Numbered from the stretch's first letter, positions 1 to 17,966 are shown. The stretch is DNA of 64,000 nucleotides from Siphlonurus alternatus (GCA_949825025.1 OX463779.1:36776203-36840202); one strand, 5' to 3'. Notes: a model not told the origin generated them from the letters alone. Translations and numbers: made by a program.

Positions 1-2400
1 ATAATATAACTTGTAGTCTGTGTCTCAATGGTATCATGCCAACACTTATAAAAACTTATAATATAATAAATTTAATAACTGCTGTGTATTTATGTATTTA
101 GTCGTATAAAAACTTTTTTTATTTTTCCAGCTTTCAAGTGAAATATATATATTATTTTTTCAAATATATAATATATGAATTAAAAATTATTATACTCTTT
201 AATTTGAAATGCATTGGAATCATTGGATATAATTATATATCATATTAATCATATACCTAATTTTGTATGCTTTTGAATAATGATTTTTTTTCTAATGCAT
301 TTATAATCTACTGCAGAAAAAAATTGTTTTATACTAAAGAACACAGTATACATTGCAGTAGTTGCAGCTAGGATACATTATAATTATTTTTTAATCGTAC
401 ATATAAAATAATCTACCCCACATTGATATATTAACACGCATTCATGATAACTTCGTAACTTTGATAACAACTTCTTTCCTGCGTGTCCTTTCTTAGAAGT
501 TTTTTATGATTTTTTTCTATTAGGTTCCTACTATTTTTAAAAATATTTTTGTCTATCTTTTATCTCACACAAAATATCAATTCAATTTATTAGCTGCATT
601 TATGTATGATGCAGGCACCAGGCATTGGCTGCATTTATGTTTCCCATTGTTTTATGCTAAAAATACACACTATTATTTTATTATGTAGTCATATCAATTT
701 TAGCTAGCAAATTTTATAAAAATGCAAAAACAATACCATTTGAATATTAAGGGGGTGAGATCTCATAAATAATTAAATAATAATTTAATTGATTACTTTA
801 ATTTGAACGCACATGCATGCAGACGTATTTTTAATTTGTTTGTATTTAATTTAATTAAATTTCATTTTTAATTTTTCCCTCGTCTCATATTATAATAATG
901 ATAACAATTTTTTACGAAGAAAGCATCTGTTTTCAATATTAACAACATTGCTCTTACGTTAGTAATAATTGTACCATAACGGTAGATATAACTGTTGGAA
1001 AGAAAACAATACGATTGATATTATTGTGAAGTTACGTTGCAAGTGCACAAAAAGTGGTGTCTGTACTCCGGCCGCGTCATTCGTCTGTGGAATGGAGAAC
1101 AGCCTCATTGACGAAACGAAACACGCACGTGATCAGAACACTCAGTTTAATTTTATATTCTTACCGGAAGTAGCCGCAAATACAATAATTGTAACCTTTA
1201 ATTATTTTTTTTTACCTGTAAAGAAACAAAAGATTTAATTAATTAATACTTGTTAATTAATACATGTTTGTGATTTTTTTATATTTTATTGTAAATTATA
1301 AGACCAGAAACTCTACTTCCGGTGGAAATATTAAACTAAATTAACTGTAGCATCGTTTAAGCGGGTCTCAAAATAGTTTTTTCTCATCCCTGCTCGCAAG
1401 CTTTCTTTGCGTACCTCAGTAGCTCCAAACATACGTAGCTTCGCTCTCTATAGGTGAGTCTCTGCTCTTGATTACATATTCTAAAATAGATAGCAAGTCT
1501 GTATCTAATTAATTAAATTTAATTATATTCATCTATTAAGTATCATAGATATAATATATTATGTTAAATTTAATGTTATTTTGTATTAATTATTATATTT
1601 GCTATTAAAAAATTTACTTTTTTATATCAACAACTAATCCTGATTATTATTTAACTATCATAATTTATAGAAATCTTCAAGTGATCGAACAGAAATCTAC
1701 CATATTATTGTAAAAATAAAATTAATCGAAACAATAACCCTCGATCATTACAACATTAAACCGACGTAAAAATTATAAGAAAGAGGGATTCAGTATTTCA
1801 TCAAAGTCGACGTACCGTAACTATGTAGTTATAGAAGTATAGCTTGTGTTAAATTGCAGTCGATATAGTGTCTGCTGAATGTTTACACCATTTATTAATA
1901 GCCTTATTGCTGATGTAGATCTATTTTAAGAAATGCCTGTTTTGTTTTTTGTAGTTATAGTAATTTTATTCTGTTTTGTATAGAATAGCTTTTCCTATCA
2001 TTATAATGAATAATACATGATGCATGCCAGTGGATCTCTGTAGTAATATATAGAGTAATAGTAATTATATAATATATTGTATATCCTTCTATGTTAAATT
2101 TACATGATAATTTACAACAAAAAATGTATCCTTTGATTTATGAACGCACCATATATATAATATGATCATGGGCATAACTATATTGGTTTTAATTGCATAT
2201 TTAGTCAGTAGTATTTAGTCCTGCGATTTTCAGATTTTCAAAGTTTATCAGATCCCTATACATGTTTTGGGCTTTTTGAGTTTTTTAACATTTTTATTAG
2301 TGTTTGCTTAGTTTAATTGAAAATCCTTTTTGTGCACTTTTTATGGCATTCATGTTTGTAAAATGTCTGGTGATTGTGGTATATAGTTATTAAAAAATAT
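1..2400. other. AT-rich noncoding stretch
   Basis: I see no convincing gene here. A GC-richer patch at about 1030-1140 lies in an 89-codon open frame (969-1238, no ATG start) with several cysteines, but it has no recognisable domain and no clear splice signals. A strong splice-donor-like string (CTATAG|GTGAGT) sits at 1453/1454 and is described separately. Confidence 0.5.
1380..1453 (+). promoter_or_regulatory. possible noncoding first exon of the SMYD-like gene
   Basis: A GC-richer segment ends in a near-consensus donor, CTATAG|GTGAGT, at 1453/1454. The first coding exon of the SMYD-like gene is preceded by an acceptor-like AAATTGCAG ending at 2813, five bases before its ATG. A 5' UTR exon here spliced to 2814 is therefore plausible. 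This is inference: there is no transcript evidence and the acceptor's pyrimidine tract is weak. Confidence 0.3.
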
Positions 2401-2535
2401 TTCAAATGCATAACAGGCGTGGAACCTGTCCCCCCTCTTCCTCCTTCCAGCCCCTATATCATTCCAATGCCCGTCCTCACTTAAATTTTGACTTCAATAA
2501 GCAGTAAGATAATATACACTTCCCAAATTGCAGTT

Positions 2536-2739
2536 TTATAATAATTTTTCCAACATTGGTGGTCTTATGTCCATTCCCTCTGACTTTCTTCTCTCTGGCT
2601 CTGCAGCTGAAAGTGAATTTATGTGATCGAAGACGACTTGTCTTGAAATTCTATATATCAATTGGAATTCACCAAGATGGTGATCACCATAGAATTTCAG
2701 AGCAAGTGCACATATCCGGTTCGAATCACTAAATAACAT
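2536..2739 (-). pseudogene. possible PIF/Harbinger transposase fragment
   Basis: A 67-codon minus-strand frame lacks a proper ATG context and neighbours. Its pattern (a short hydrophobic LALKFYG-like helix followed by an ISRQVVFDHI-like helix-turn-helix) faintly recalls the N-terminal region of HARBI1/PIF transposases. It is too short and degenerate to be sure and may be a chance open frame. Confidence 0.2.
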
Positions 2740-2818
2740 TCATGTAAATCTACCTCAATGTATGCACGTGTTATCCATGATGTCACCATAGCAAGTGTTA
2801 TACCAAATTGCAGTGAGC

Positions 2819-6564
<3,746 letters not shown>

Positions 6565-6824
6565 CCACCCCTACAAAATTCATCACATCCTTCCCGAGTT
6601 TCCAAAGGTGGCTGGAACTTGCCAAGTCATCAAACCTTTACCACTCCCGATATTTCCCGTATTCCTTTAATCATCATTAAAAACAAAAACTTCCTTACAT
6701 TTCTATTATTTCCCTTATTTTTATCTAATCTCTCCATACAGATATATACAATGCTATAGTTCATTGAGAATATTGAAGTAAAATTCACATCACGTGTGTC
6801 AGATAATTAAGATAATTTACTCGA

Positions 6825-6911
6825 AATAAACATATACAAAAATATGTCAAGTATATAAAATAGGCTCTTTACAATTTGCAGTCATTATTACATTGTTTTC
6901 TATTTAATAAA
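6825..6911 (+). terminator. candidate poly(A) signals of the SMYD-like gene
   Basis: AATAAA occurs at 6825-6830 and again at 6906-6911, about 260 and 340 bases after the stop codon at 6564. Either could direct 3' end formation. This rests on motif and position only. Confidence 0.4.
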
Positions 6912-7118
6912 GTGTTATATTCAATACCATTATTGCAATTTACAATTTTTTCCTGTATCATCCTATTATTCGCATAATAATTAATAATAACTAATCATTT
7001 AATTAATAATTGTATAAAAAGGACAGACAGAGGGAGTTTAATATAGAACTTTTTCTGTCAGATATTTAAGTATTATATTTATTTCATTAATTTTTTGTAA
7101 ATAATTTTACAAAATACA

Positions 7119-8547
<1,429 letters not shown>

Positions 8548-8831
8548 GTATGATATATATATTATGATCTATGATGTGGTATGTTTTAATACATCGCGCG
8601 ATTGATCTTTGTTTTTCATGTAATAGAAACTTTTAAACAAAACGCGCTTATTAAACAATTGGAAAGTGAAATTCAGAGGGGGCGGTAACCTCGAAATCCT
8701 TTGAATACGAGTTACGAGTGTCTATAGAGACGACGTCATAGAATTAGACGCTGACAGTCAGTTGAGGAAATTGTATGCTGAGCTGTTGTTTACATAGAAT
8801 ATCTCACAGTCTGAAGCTGTTGTCACTCGAA

Positions 8832-10658
8832 ATGCGTATCATCAACAGTAAGTACCATACTACAGGGCAGGCCTGTCAAAATTACTTTATTATTTATTCG
8901 TTCATTAATTAACTCTCTCTCTATTGATTTTTATTCATTGTGGTAAAAATTTTCCTGTAACTTTTTTTTTGCACTTAATTCGGATATTTATTTTGTCTCA
9001 AAAGTGTTTGGCTGTCATTCATAATTCACACCATTACTTTCAGTTAATTATTTTAATCATGCATATAATTAATTAATTATTAGCTGCACATGCAATTTTT
9101 ATGTATGAAAAAATACTCATTGATTTTGCTTGCAGAAATGTCGTCAGAGAGCAGCAGTGTCCACTCTGCCTATATTAGCGAGGTCCATGACGTCCCAATG
9201 AAGGTCATTGTCAGGCCCTTCCAATCTGAACTTAACGAGAGTAAAGTGAAAAGTTTGATGGAGACGCTACAGGTAATTTTTTTTAAAGTTAATAATAATA
9301 TAATTTTTTATAACTTAAATTGTCGTGCATCATAAAATTCTTAAGTATAAAGTATATATACATATTAAATTTAAGCAATATTAAAAGTTAATTCCTCTTT
9401 TGTGCTCGCGCGGTCGCAAAAATTATTTTTATACTGATCTTATAAAATCTCACAATTAAGCATGAATTAATTAGCATATAATTATAAAATAGAAAGAAAA
9501 ACTTACATATATGATATGTATGGAAAAAAAATCTTATACACCTCTCTCACTGTTAGATGAGCGGTATATAAAAAATTATATAGTCTGATATACTGTAGGT
9601 ATATTAAAGGTAAATTTCGTGCTGTCCCAAATTAAGGTTTATAATACGTACGCGTGGTAATTCTATAATCTTGCGAGAGTAAAAATATTAAAAACTATGA
9701 GAATTAATATCACAATCAGATAATAATAATTATGAAAATAACAACACTCCATTTCTTAAGGAACTTAAAAGAAATTAAATTACAACTTTGGGCAATATTA
9801 AAAGCTGATAAAAATTCATTATTTAGCTGCGCATGTACTGCATGCATGTGAATTATATACGTACGTACTATTATAAACATATTTTTGTAGGTTTTAAATT
9901 TTCCTCCTAATTTTTCTAATTTCTATGCACTATAATCTTTTAATTGCATATTAATCTTTATAGTATAGGACAGATGACGACAGTACACAGTACGACAGGA
10001 TCGGTTCATAAAAAGTTAGCTGTGTTTTGAACTTCTAGGTTTTACAGAGGTTGATTTCCTCTTTTCATTAACAATATTAGCATAATTATTTGTCTTTTTG
10101 CCTCGTAATTATAGGGATTGCATTCAATATACAAAAGCAACTTTGAGCAGCAGTTTTATTTTCACTCTCTGTGCATTTATATATTTATGCTAAATTTCAA
10201 TTTAATGGAGACGATAAATGAGATAGAAACCGCAATTCAAGAAGGAATAGTTTATCTTCCTTTGGATATATCGATATATAACTTATATTTAAATCGCTCG
10301 ACCATTAATGATTACAACTTAATATTAATTACTAATTATTTATAACTTAATTAAAGTCAATTATACTTGAGATACTTTTTTTGTAAAATTAAAAATTAGT
10401 CAAGTTTTGGAATTCGATCACAAATATGCAATTTGTCGCTCACAGGACCCTGCTCGAGCTCACACGGTGCCTCCGATTGACGTATTGTGGCTGCAAGGTT
10501 CGGAGGGTGGTAACTATTACTTCTCGTTCGGTGGGTGTCATCGGTTTGCTGCGTACCAGCGACTGAAGCGTACCACGGTGCCTGCTAAGCTCGTGGAGTC
10601 GACCCTGACTGACCTGAGGTGCTACCTGGGGGCCTCTACTCCTGCAAATCTCAGATAA
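8832..10658 (+). CDS. Srxn1: sulfiredoxin
   Basis: Sulfiredoxin reduces the over-oxidised (sulfinic) cysteine of 2-Cys peroxiredoxins using ATP. The coding exons are 9136-9272 and 10446-10658, with GT-AG junctions. A short upstream exon ending at a perfect donor (8847|GTAAGT) carries an in-frame ATG at 8832, which would add MRIINK; otherwise translation starts at ATG 9138. Products are 121 or 115 residues, close to the family size without a long transit peptide. Diagnostic motifs are the VPPIDVLW strand and FSFGGCHR, whose cysteine (residue 76 of the short form, 82 of the long) is the catalytic one, followed by PAKLVESTL and the conserved C-terminal YLGASTP. The intron is about 1.17 kb and AT-rich. 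Identification is firm; which ATG is used is uncertain, and no convincing antioxidant response element was seen upstream. Confidence 0.95.
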
Positions 10659-12600
10659 AATATCTGTATTTGACAATAATTGCATATGCATGATGTGAAT
10701 CTGTATCAATTTTATATGCAAAATTTTGAGTGCTTTTTTTTTTAAGAATTCTTTTAGTCTGATTCGTGTTTTGTCGTCGAAGATCAATTATTAATTTGTT
10801 TTGTCGATGGTGCTTTTCTAGTCCACACAACAGCAAATGCTATTCAAGTGGACTGAGTGCATGCAGACGCCATATATCATCGAGCAAAGTGTGAACTACA
10901 GTAACACTGCGTTTTTATAAACCTATTATAATAAAAATAAACAAGCTAAGAATATTAATTTAGAACGAATATAAAAATAGTAATGCCATTAATAATTGAA
11001 TTGATTTTTTTTAATACAGACGCCATAATGACACTTCTTTTGGATCCACATCAAATTTAGGTATATTATTTTTTTTTTAATTATCACGCTATAAATGTAA
11101 TAATTTTTTTTCATATTATATAATATGTAGACTGTTTATTATTTGGTTGTTGTTAAGAATAGTTTTTATAATTTGCCTTTAAGGTTGCAGGGCCGGTGGT
11201 AGAGAGTCGAGTATATGTTAAATAAATATATGAATTATATATACCCGTCCAAACAAAAGATTTTCAATTTTTGTACAATAATTGTAGTTTCATGGATGTA
11301 ACTGCCATTCTTTCAAGTATTATTATAAAAATATAGATATAATGAAGATTTCTAATTTGAAAATAAATTCACACTTTCATTATAATTTCTTTTCATTAAA
11401 ATTTTTAATAATTAAATAATTGAAAATCAAAATATTAATATATTGCTCAAGCTTGCTTTGGTAGTTACGTTTTAATTAATTAATATACGTTATATAAAAT
11501 ATCAATGTATTTTTGTTTTTGTCTAGCGACGTCTTAATTGACAAGCTAACATATTATATGAATATTCTTAATATTCATTAAACTTAGTTAATAATTTAAG
11601 AACTTAATTTTATTTTTGTACTTTTTTCTTATATTTTATAATGCACGGACTTCTATAAACATACGTTGATTATTCCTGAGTTTCATGTATGATCGAGGCA
11701 TGCAATATTAAGTTGGGGAAATAAGAAATAAATGAAAAAAATCGATTAAGAGCACATGAGCATTTAATTCATTGCATAACCATGCACTCGTTTGTTCTCG
11801 ACAAACTTATAATACACTAAAATATTTTTAATTGTATAAAGATTCGTATACGTGAAACGTGAAATCTACGCAATAATAGCTTATTTAGTCACAGCAATAT
11901 TATATAATACTATTATACTAATAGATTATTTGTTCTCTAAACTCACAGACTGACTTTCGTTTAAAAATGACTGCATGCTTGCATGCAATAACCTCTTGAA
12001 CATATAGAGGTTGGGAACTATTAACTGTAAAACAAAATATTCTTAGGTTTTAATAACTAGTGTAAATACTAAATATGTGTATTATAAGAATCACTTCAAA
12101 ATTATATACTTCATGTTCATATTGATGTGGTGTAATATATACTATATACTGTAATGGTATAATATATATAAAATTTTATTATAGTTAATAAAACAACAAA
12201 ATAAATCATTGTACTTTATTATTTACCACCTTGTTGACATATTGATAACATTTCTATACATACAAAAAATATTAAGGACGTTGCTCTCTCCGCACGACCT
12301 GGAAGATGCAAGAGAGAGATTATCTGAGAGCAAATATGATAGATAAAATAAACGTGCTATAACTGTTGATACACACGAAGGCATTCCGATTTTATGGCTT
12401 GCATCCAATCACAAGTTATAGAGACGAACCAGATAATATATAATTTTTGTTTATTTATTTTAATTTCGTCATCTCTTTTTCTCAAGTGTGAGATGTGGAA
12501 ATATTTTATTTGAAGTATATTTGAACAAATAAAAATAAATAAATAAAAATTAGTCACAAGAAAAAATTAATACGGGGTAAAGGAAGTAGAGATGAAACAA
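10659..12600. other. AT-rich intergenic DNA
   Basis: No supported gene or element. Candidate AATAAA signals for the sulfiredoxin mRNA lie at about 10930-10941. The short open frames here look like chance. Confidence 0.5.
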
Positions 12601-12659
12601 TTATTAACTGCAATGCTGATATATATATATATACATATATAATATTATATAGTAATAAG

Positions 12660-12890
12660 CTCGCGCCTCAACATGAAGCTGTTGGTGCACCCGCACCGGC
12701 TCCACATAATTATTTTTTGTTGTCGCGGCAGTGGGCGTGATGCCAGTGTGCTCGGACGCCACCAAGGTCAGCGAGATCTCTCTGGCTGCGGTGATAATGC
12801 AGCCCGGTCCTCGAGCGGAGTCATCGTCCTCGAGGCTTAGGTCATCCTCCTCTATACATGGCAACCCCTGAACCCCTCTACCCCTCTCAT
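12660..12890. other. isolated GC-rich island with open frames, unidentified
   Basis: About 230 bp of clearly higher GC sits in an AT-rich background. The minus strand reads an acidic, serine-rich stretch (12894-12604 frame, with EEDDLSLEDDDS). The plus strand is also open in part, with GTG ATG CCA at about 12737. Neither reading matches a family I recognise, and splice sites at the edges are not convincing. It could be an orphan exon, a promoter island or an old insertion. Confidence 0.3.
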
Positions 12891-13629
12891 ACACTATCAG
12901 CTATATATAGTGGTCTTATAAATTATTTTGTGATGCTATATCATCTACCTTACATATATATATATATATATATATTATTCTTATTTTTATTGAAGATCTT
13001 TGCAGGGAAACGCACGAGAGACTAAATTTCTCTTTTCGGTCTTTTACCATATTAAATAATATATTATCATATTTATAATTTATATGATAATGAAACGAGT
13101 TTTTTTTGGATGCCGCCAGAAATAAAACAAAATTTAAGAGCTATTTTTCTTATATTATAATTTATACAGTATAATATAACTGATTCGACCTAATAATAGC
13201 TGTCTTCTAGCTTATGTTTAATTGTATCTGGTGCTGTGTGCATAATTATATACATGGTCTCATCATAAATAAAATGTTTATAATATATATATATATATAT
13301 ATATTTATAATAAAAATTTTATGCAAGGGCGCGGGTATAGCATAAAATAGCATTTTTACGGCGCAGTATTATATACAAAAGAATATTAGTATAACATTAA
13401 CTCTTCTAAATCCGCAAATATAAATTTCCGCTAATCAAACCTCGATGCTCCAAACTAGTTCTGCTCAAAACGGAATGCACCAAAGCCGAAGTAATAGTCT
13501 CCATCTGTTTTGGCATATTAATTTCGATATATTTCATATATTTGAGCAAAACTATAGTTTTGAGCATCGTGGTTTGCAAAATTTGAATTCATATTTCGGG
13601 TTTGGCTCATCTTGTGAGATGCTCCAAAC

Positions 13630-13630
<1 letters not shown>

Positions 13631-13707
<77 letters not shown>

Positions 13708-13727
13708 TATATATATATGTATAATTA

Positions 13728-13772
<45 letters not shown>

Positions 13773-13785
13773 TATATATATATAG
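13631..13785. repeat. (AT)n microsatellites
   Basis: Two long TA runs (about 13631-13700 and 13738-13785) lie beside a segment (13443-13630) rich in the motif AAACTAGTTYTGCTCAAA, which is also found in the palindrome at 15292-17563. Confidence 0.9.
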
Positions 13786-14064
13786 ATTGTTATGTACAAC
13801 CGATCAGCAATAAAAATATTATGAATACACTTTACAGTGTTTGATGGCCTAAAATTAATTTAATTAAGGCCTTAAAATTAGTTCCCCCAGTCTTTGATCC
13901 CCACGTGGATGGTATATTGATCTGTTCTGCCATGTGTGCTGTTAACTGAAATTCAATCCCTAAATATCAGCTATAGAGTCGGATGCTATCTAAGAAGTCT
14001 TAATTAAATTTCATCAAATTATAAATTTATTGGACCTGAATTAAACAAGCCATTATAATTATTA

Positions 14065-14389
14065 ATGGAGTACCGACCTCATTTTTTTTATTGCAGAAAT
14101 GGATAGAGGATGAAAAGTTATGCTACTCTGATTTTTTTCAGATTTTTTAGAGCCCGGCAACTATTTTTTAAAAATTATTGAAAGTGCAGAAAAAGTGCCG
14201 CCTCTTGCCGCCTCTCTTAATAAAATATATATCTAGGACCCAAAAGGGACGTGGATTCGAACCCGACCTCGCCAAAACTTTTTAGCAATACTTCCCGGTC
14301 CCTAAAAAATCTGAAAAAAATCAGAGTAACATAACTTTTCATCCTCTATCCATTTCTGCTATAAAAAAATTTTGAGGTCGATACTCCAT
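14065..14389. mobile_element. foldback MITE, ATGGRGTAC-end family, copy 1
   Basis: Inverted ends begin ATGGAGTACCGACCTCA and ATGGAGTATCGACCTCA and are flanked on both sides by TA, suggesting a Tc1/mariner-type target. Both arms carry GCAGAAATGGATAGAGG and TCTGAAAAAAATCAGAGT. The loop (about 14237-14275) holds, on the minus strand, GGGTTCGAATCC, a perfect tRNA B-box. The element is noncoding. Confidence 0.8.
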
Positions 14390-14744
14390 TATATTATATA
14401 TTATGTTAACTAATGTTCATATTTTATAGCTGGACCCAAGCTGTAACAATTAATATAATAAGATATATTGTTATAATAACAATTAAGTGAATTATAAGCC
14501 TAGTATATTATACTAGGCTTAGTTGTTGTTTTCGTTTTCTCTTATTAGTCTTATTGTCAGCAAAAATATTCTCGGCAGAAGGTTATTCTCATTTTTCAGA
14601 ATATAAAGCGCCTGTAAGCTAGGCAACTGCTTCTGCATGTAAGTCGCAAAACTTTCTGCCGGATCCAGCGCGCATTGCCACAGGCATTGCAGAGAGGGAG
14701 GTTGATGCACCAGCCATCAGCGTATGATATGAAGCGTGCATATA

Positions 14745-14830
14745 TAATACAATGAGAAGCTTCAACATTGACGACACAATTCTCTCAGCCAATGAAAATC
14801 TAGCGCGCGAACTGCGCGCGACGACATGTT
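14745..14830. promoter_or_regulatory. CpG-rich CCAAT-containing island, function unknown
   Basis: A short GC- and CpG-rich segment (two GCGCGCG-like strings near 14805-14821) lies beside a CCAAT box in TCAGCCAATGAA and, on the minus strand, a TATTATATATG string about 50 bases further on. The arrangement resembles a small promoter reading leftwards. The open frame over it (14942-14619, minus) is not recognisable as a protein. Confidence 0.2.
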
Positions 14831-15212
14831 CTATCAAGCTTCCTAATCCTTTAACCCAGCGGTACCTGGTTTTTAATTTTTTCCGACGGTTCTTATGAAG
14901 GGCAAGATTAATAAAATTTATATGAGCCACGGGAAAGATCATGACTTAATTTACACGACATAAAAAATATTCGAGATTTTGTGCAGCATAGAATTTGAAT
15001 GAAAAAATAAATAAGATTTTTCTCCTAACAAACCTTATGGAGCGATGTCAGAATGCGGCGCTGCGGCATTTTTAAGTTGAAGCTTGTCATTGACCTTATT
15101 TTTTTGAAATAGCTTAAAAAATATACTCTTTAATACACAAGTGCTTCTTTCATTTAAAATCATTTCCCTCGAAACTGCAGCAAATAGCTGCATGCAATGC
15201 TAGCAATATATG

Positions 15213-15213
<1 letters not shown>

Positions 15214-15291
<78 letters not shown>
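15214..15291. repeat. (AT)n microsatellite, about 78 bp
   Basis: A pure AT dinucleotide run abuts the left end of the inverted-repeat element that follows. Confidence 0.95.
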
Positions 15292-15294
<3 letters not shown>

Positions 15295-16307
15295 GGGCAA
15301 TTAAAAGCCGAAAAAAATGAGCGAGAAACTAGTTTTTAGTTTTGCGCATCAAGTATCAAGTTATGATCAAAAACCGAAATAATCGATTATATCGGGTTTT
15401 GATCATAACTTGATGCTCAAAACTAGTTTTGCTTAAATCGAAGCTGGTGAGCAAAATCTGACGAAGACTTTTACATCGGGTTTTGCGCACTTTCGATTGA
15501 GCAAAACGAGTTCTGCGCATCGAGCTTTGACCAACACACGAAATGAGATTTTATTTCGACGTTTGAGCAAAACTAGTTCCTAGTTCTGCGCATTTCTCAC
15601 AGATAAATTTATTTTAATAAAAATTATTAATTTGAGGTACTGCGCGCCACAAATGAAATAGTATCGATAGTAAACGTGTTGTGTTGTTTATTTATGTAAC
15701 ATAAATTTAACTTGTTTTGTACTTTTTTACTTACTTTGTATACCATATTCTTAATTTTTGGTACAACTTGCCACGTGCTAAATAGTATATGTGAATAACT
15801 GTGTTCTTTATTATTTATCTACCGCGGAGTAGTTTTTTCATTACTACTTAATTGTTATTTATTTAATTTATTATATTCTTTACGGTTTTATTTTAATATT
15901 TCTAATTGTCATTGCCCTCTCTACTGTCATTGGCATTTTTAGTCTGCATCCTTTTATTAAGAAGCGATGCCTATTAATTGTATGCTTCGCTCAATATTTA
16001 TTTTCATTAATTTTTTAAATACGTACATTAATTGTTTCCGGGCTTTAAGAAATCTAAAAAGAAAAATGAGAGTAGCATAATTTCGTAACCTCTTACATTC
16101 ATTTCTGCAATAAAAAATTTGCATGTACAGGAATTGTCCATTGCAAGTAAGGGTGCCAGTCTCGCTTCTGCAAATGTGCAACAAACTAAATGTAATAAAT
16201 CATGGCATCAGTGCGCGCCGTTGATGTTCTTGTCATCGGCGTGCATGGAAAAAAATCTTCGAACATTTATGCAGTGCGTGAATGTATAATATAGTGATAA
16301 TCGTTGA

Positions 16308-16543
16308 ATGGAGTATTGACCTCAATTTTTTTTTATTGCAGAAATGGATAGAGGGTGCAAAGTTATGCTACCCTGATTTTTTTCAGATTTTTTAGAGCCC
16401 AGGAACTATTTTTAAAAATTATTGAAAGTTCTTTTTTAAAAACAGTTCCTGGGCTCTAAAAAATCTGAAAAAAATCAGGGTAGCATAACTTTGCACCCTC
16501 TATCCATTTCTGCAATAAAAAAAAATTGAGGACAATACTCCAT
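16308..16543. mobile_element. foldback MITE, ATGGRGTAC-end family, copy 2
   Basis: Ends ATGGAGTATTGACCTC and ATGGAGTATTGTCCTC in inverted orientation enclose the family modules GCAGAAATGGATAGAGGGTGCAAAGTTATG and ATCTGAAAAAAATCAGGG. It is a short form (236 bp) lacking the central segment of copy 1, and lies within the 15292-17563 palindrome. No TA flanks are retained. Confidence 0.8.
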
Positions 16544-17050
16544 TGCATCTGGATCGCAAATATTTCATTTTTAAAATAAGTAATACATTTGAAATATATA
16601 TATATATAATATATATATATATGTGTATATATATATATATATACAATCAAGTTATTGAGTTATTGCAGAGTCAATTGCTGGTAAACATAAATTATCACAT
16701 TTTATTTATCAATTATAAATAATTTCAGGACATCTTTACTCAACAAATAATGAGAAATAGTAAAATAAATATTATGATAATTTATGTTACATAAATAAAC
16801 AACACAACACGTTTACATCGATACTATTTCATTTGTAGCGCGCAGTACCTCAAGTTAATAATTTTATTAAAATAAATTTATCTGTGAGAAATGCTCAGAA
16901 CTAGTTTTGATAAAATTTTGCTCAAAAGTCGAAATTAAATCTAATTTCGAGTTTTGGTCAAAGCTTGATGCGCGAACTAGTTTTGCTCAAACGAAAATGC
17001 GCAAAACCCGATGAAAAAGCCTTCATCGGATTTTGCTCACTTCGATTTAA

Positions 17051-17434
17051 GGTAGAGATAACGCCGAACAGCTGATCGACGTAATGCCCTTTGATTAACA
17101 TGTAAACCTTAGCAAATTGACAAAAATTCTGAAATTTTTTTGAGAGGCAGATATTAGTGCCTAAAAGCCATAGAAAAAATTTCAAAACGATTTAACGAGA
17201 CGATTTTTTTTAATTAATTTTTTTAATTTTCAGCAAAGGGCTTTCCCATGGAGAGCCAAACTAAAAAATTAATTTAAAAAAATCGGCTCGTTAAATTTTT
17301 TTGAAACTTTTGCTATGGTTTTTAGGCACTAATATCTGCCTCTCAAAAAATTTCAGAATTTTTGTCAATTTGCTAAGGTTTACATGTTAATCAAAGGGGA
17401 TTACGTCGAACAACTGTTCGACGTTATCTCTACC
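17051..17434. mobile_element. TTAA-flanked foldback element (GGTAGAGATAA ends)
   Basis: The element is flanked by TTAA at 17047-17050 and 17435-17438. Inverted ends begin GGTAGAGATAACGYCGAACAG, and the arms pair over almost their whole length with a short loop near CCATGGAGAGCC. The other arm of the host palindrome has the uninterrupted site CTTCGATTTAAGCAAAACTAG (reverse complement of about 15430-15445), which proves insertion with TTAA duplication. TTAA targets are characteristic of piggyBac-superfamily transposases; the element itself encodes nothing. Confidence 0.9.
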
Positions 17435-17618
17435 TTAATCAAAACTAGTTTTGAGCATCAAGTTATGATCAAAACCTGATATAATTGATTATTTCGGGTT
17501 TTGATCATAACTTGATGCGCAAAACTAGTCTTGCTCATAATTGTTTCGGCTTTTGCCCGAATTCGGTTTTTGATATATATTTGTCCGAAAGTATTTGACA
17601 ACTTAATTATGGTGTTAA

Positions 17619-17966
17619 GGGTAAGGTAACGCCACCAATGTTAAAAAAAATCCCTCTCACAAAAATTCTGAAAAAAATTTAAAATGTTCTCCTCTATACC
17701 CCCTATCAGTACCTAAAATATCAGGTATACAAATACGATCTAGTTTTTGAGTTATAAATTTTTAAAGTTGACTACTTTAACATGGAGAAATGGAACTCCC
17801 ATGTTAAATTAGTCAACTTTAAAAATTCATAACTCAAAAACTAGATCGTATTTGTATACCTGATATTTTAGCTACTGATAGGGGGTGTAGAGGAGAACAT
17901 TTTAAATTTTTTTCAGAATTTTTGTGACAGGGATTTTTTTTTAACATTGGTGGCGTTACCTTACCC
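17619..17966. mobile_element. TTAA-flanked foldback element (GGGTAAGGTAAC ends)
   Basis: TTAA lies at 17615-17618 and 17967-17970. Inverted ends read GGGTAAGGTAACGCCACCAATG. The arms contain AATGTTCTCCTCTA and ATCAGGTATACAAATACGATC, and the loop has AGTTGACTACTTTAACATGG. It is a near-identical relative of 33213-33563. Confidence 0.9.

Larger units (their letters stand above)
15292..17563. mobile_element. large palindromic foldback element carrying two nested elements
   Basis: The outer ends are inverted copies: TTCGGGCAATTAAAAGCCGAAA at left, matching GCTTTTGCCCGAA near 17550. Both arms contain repeated ACTAGTTTTGAGCATCAAGTTATGATCAAAA-type modules and a shared segment GTACTGCGCGCYACAAATGAAATAGTATCGATAG (about 15637 and 16805-16845). 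Inside are an ATGGAGTAT-end foldback (16308-16543) and a TTAA foldback (17051-17434), the latter only in the right arm. Noncoding. Confidence 0.75.

Noticed and set aside
8640..8830. Antioxidant response element controlling sulfiredoxin
   Set aside because: TGACAGTCA and TGCTGAGC strings are present but neither fits the full TGACNNNGC consensus.
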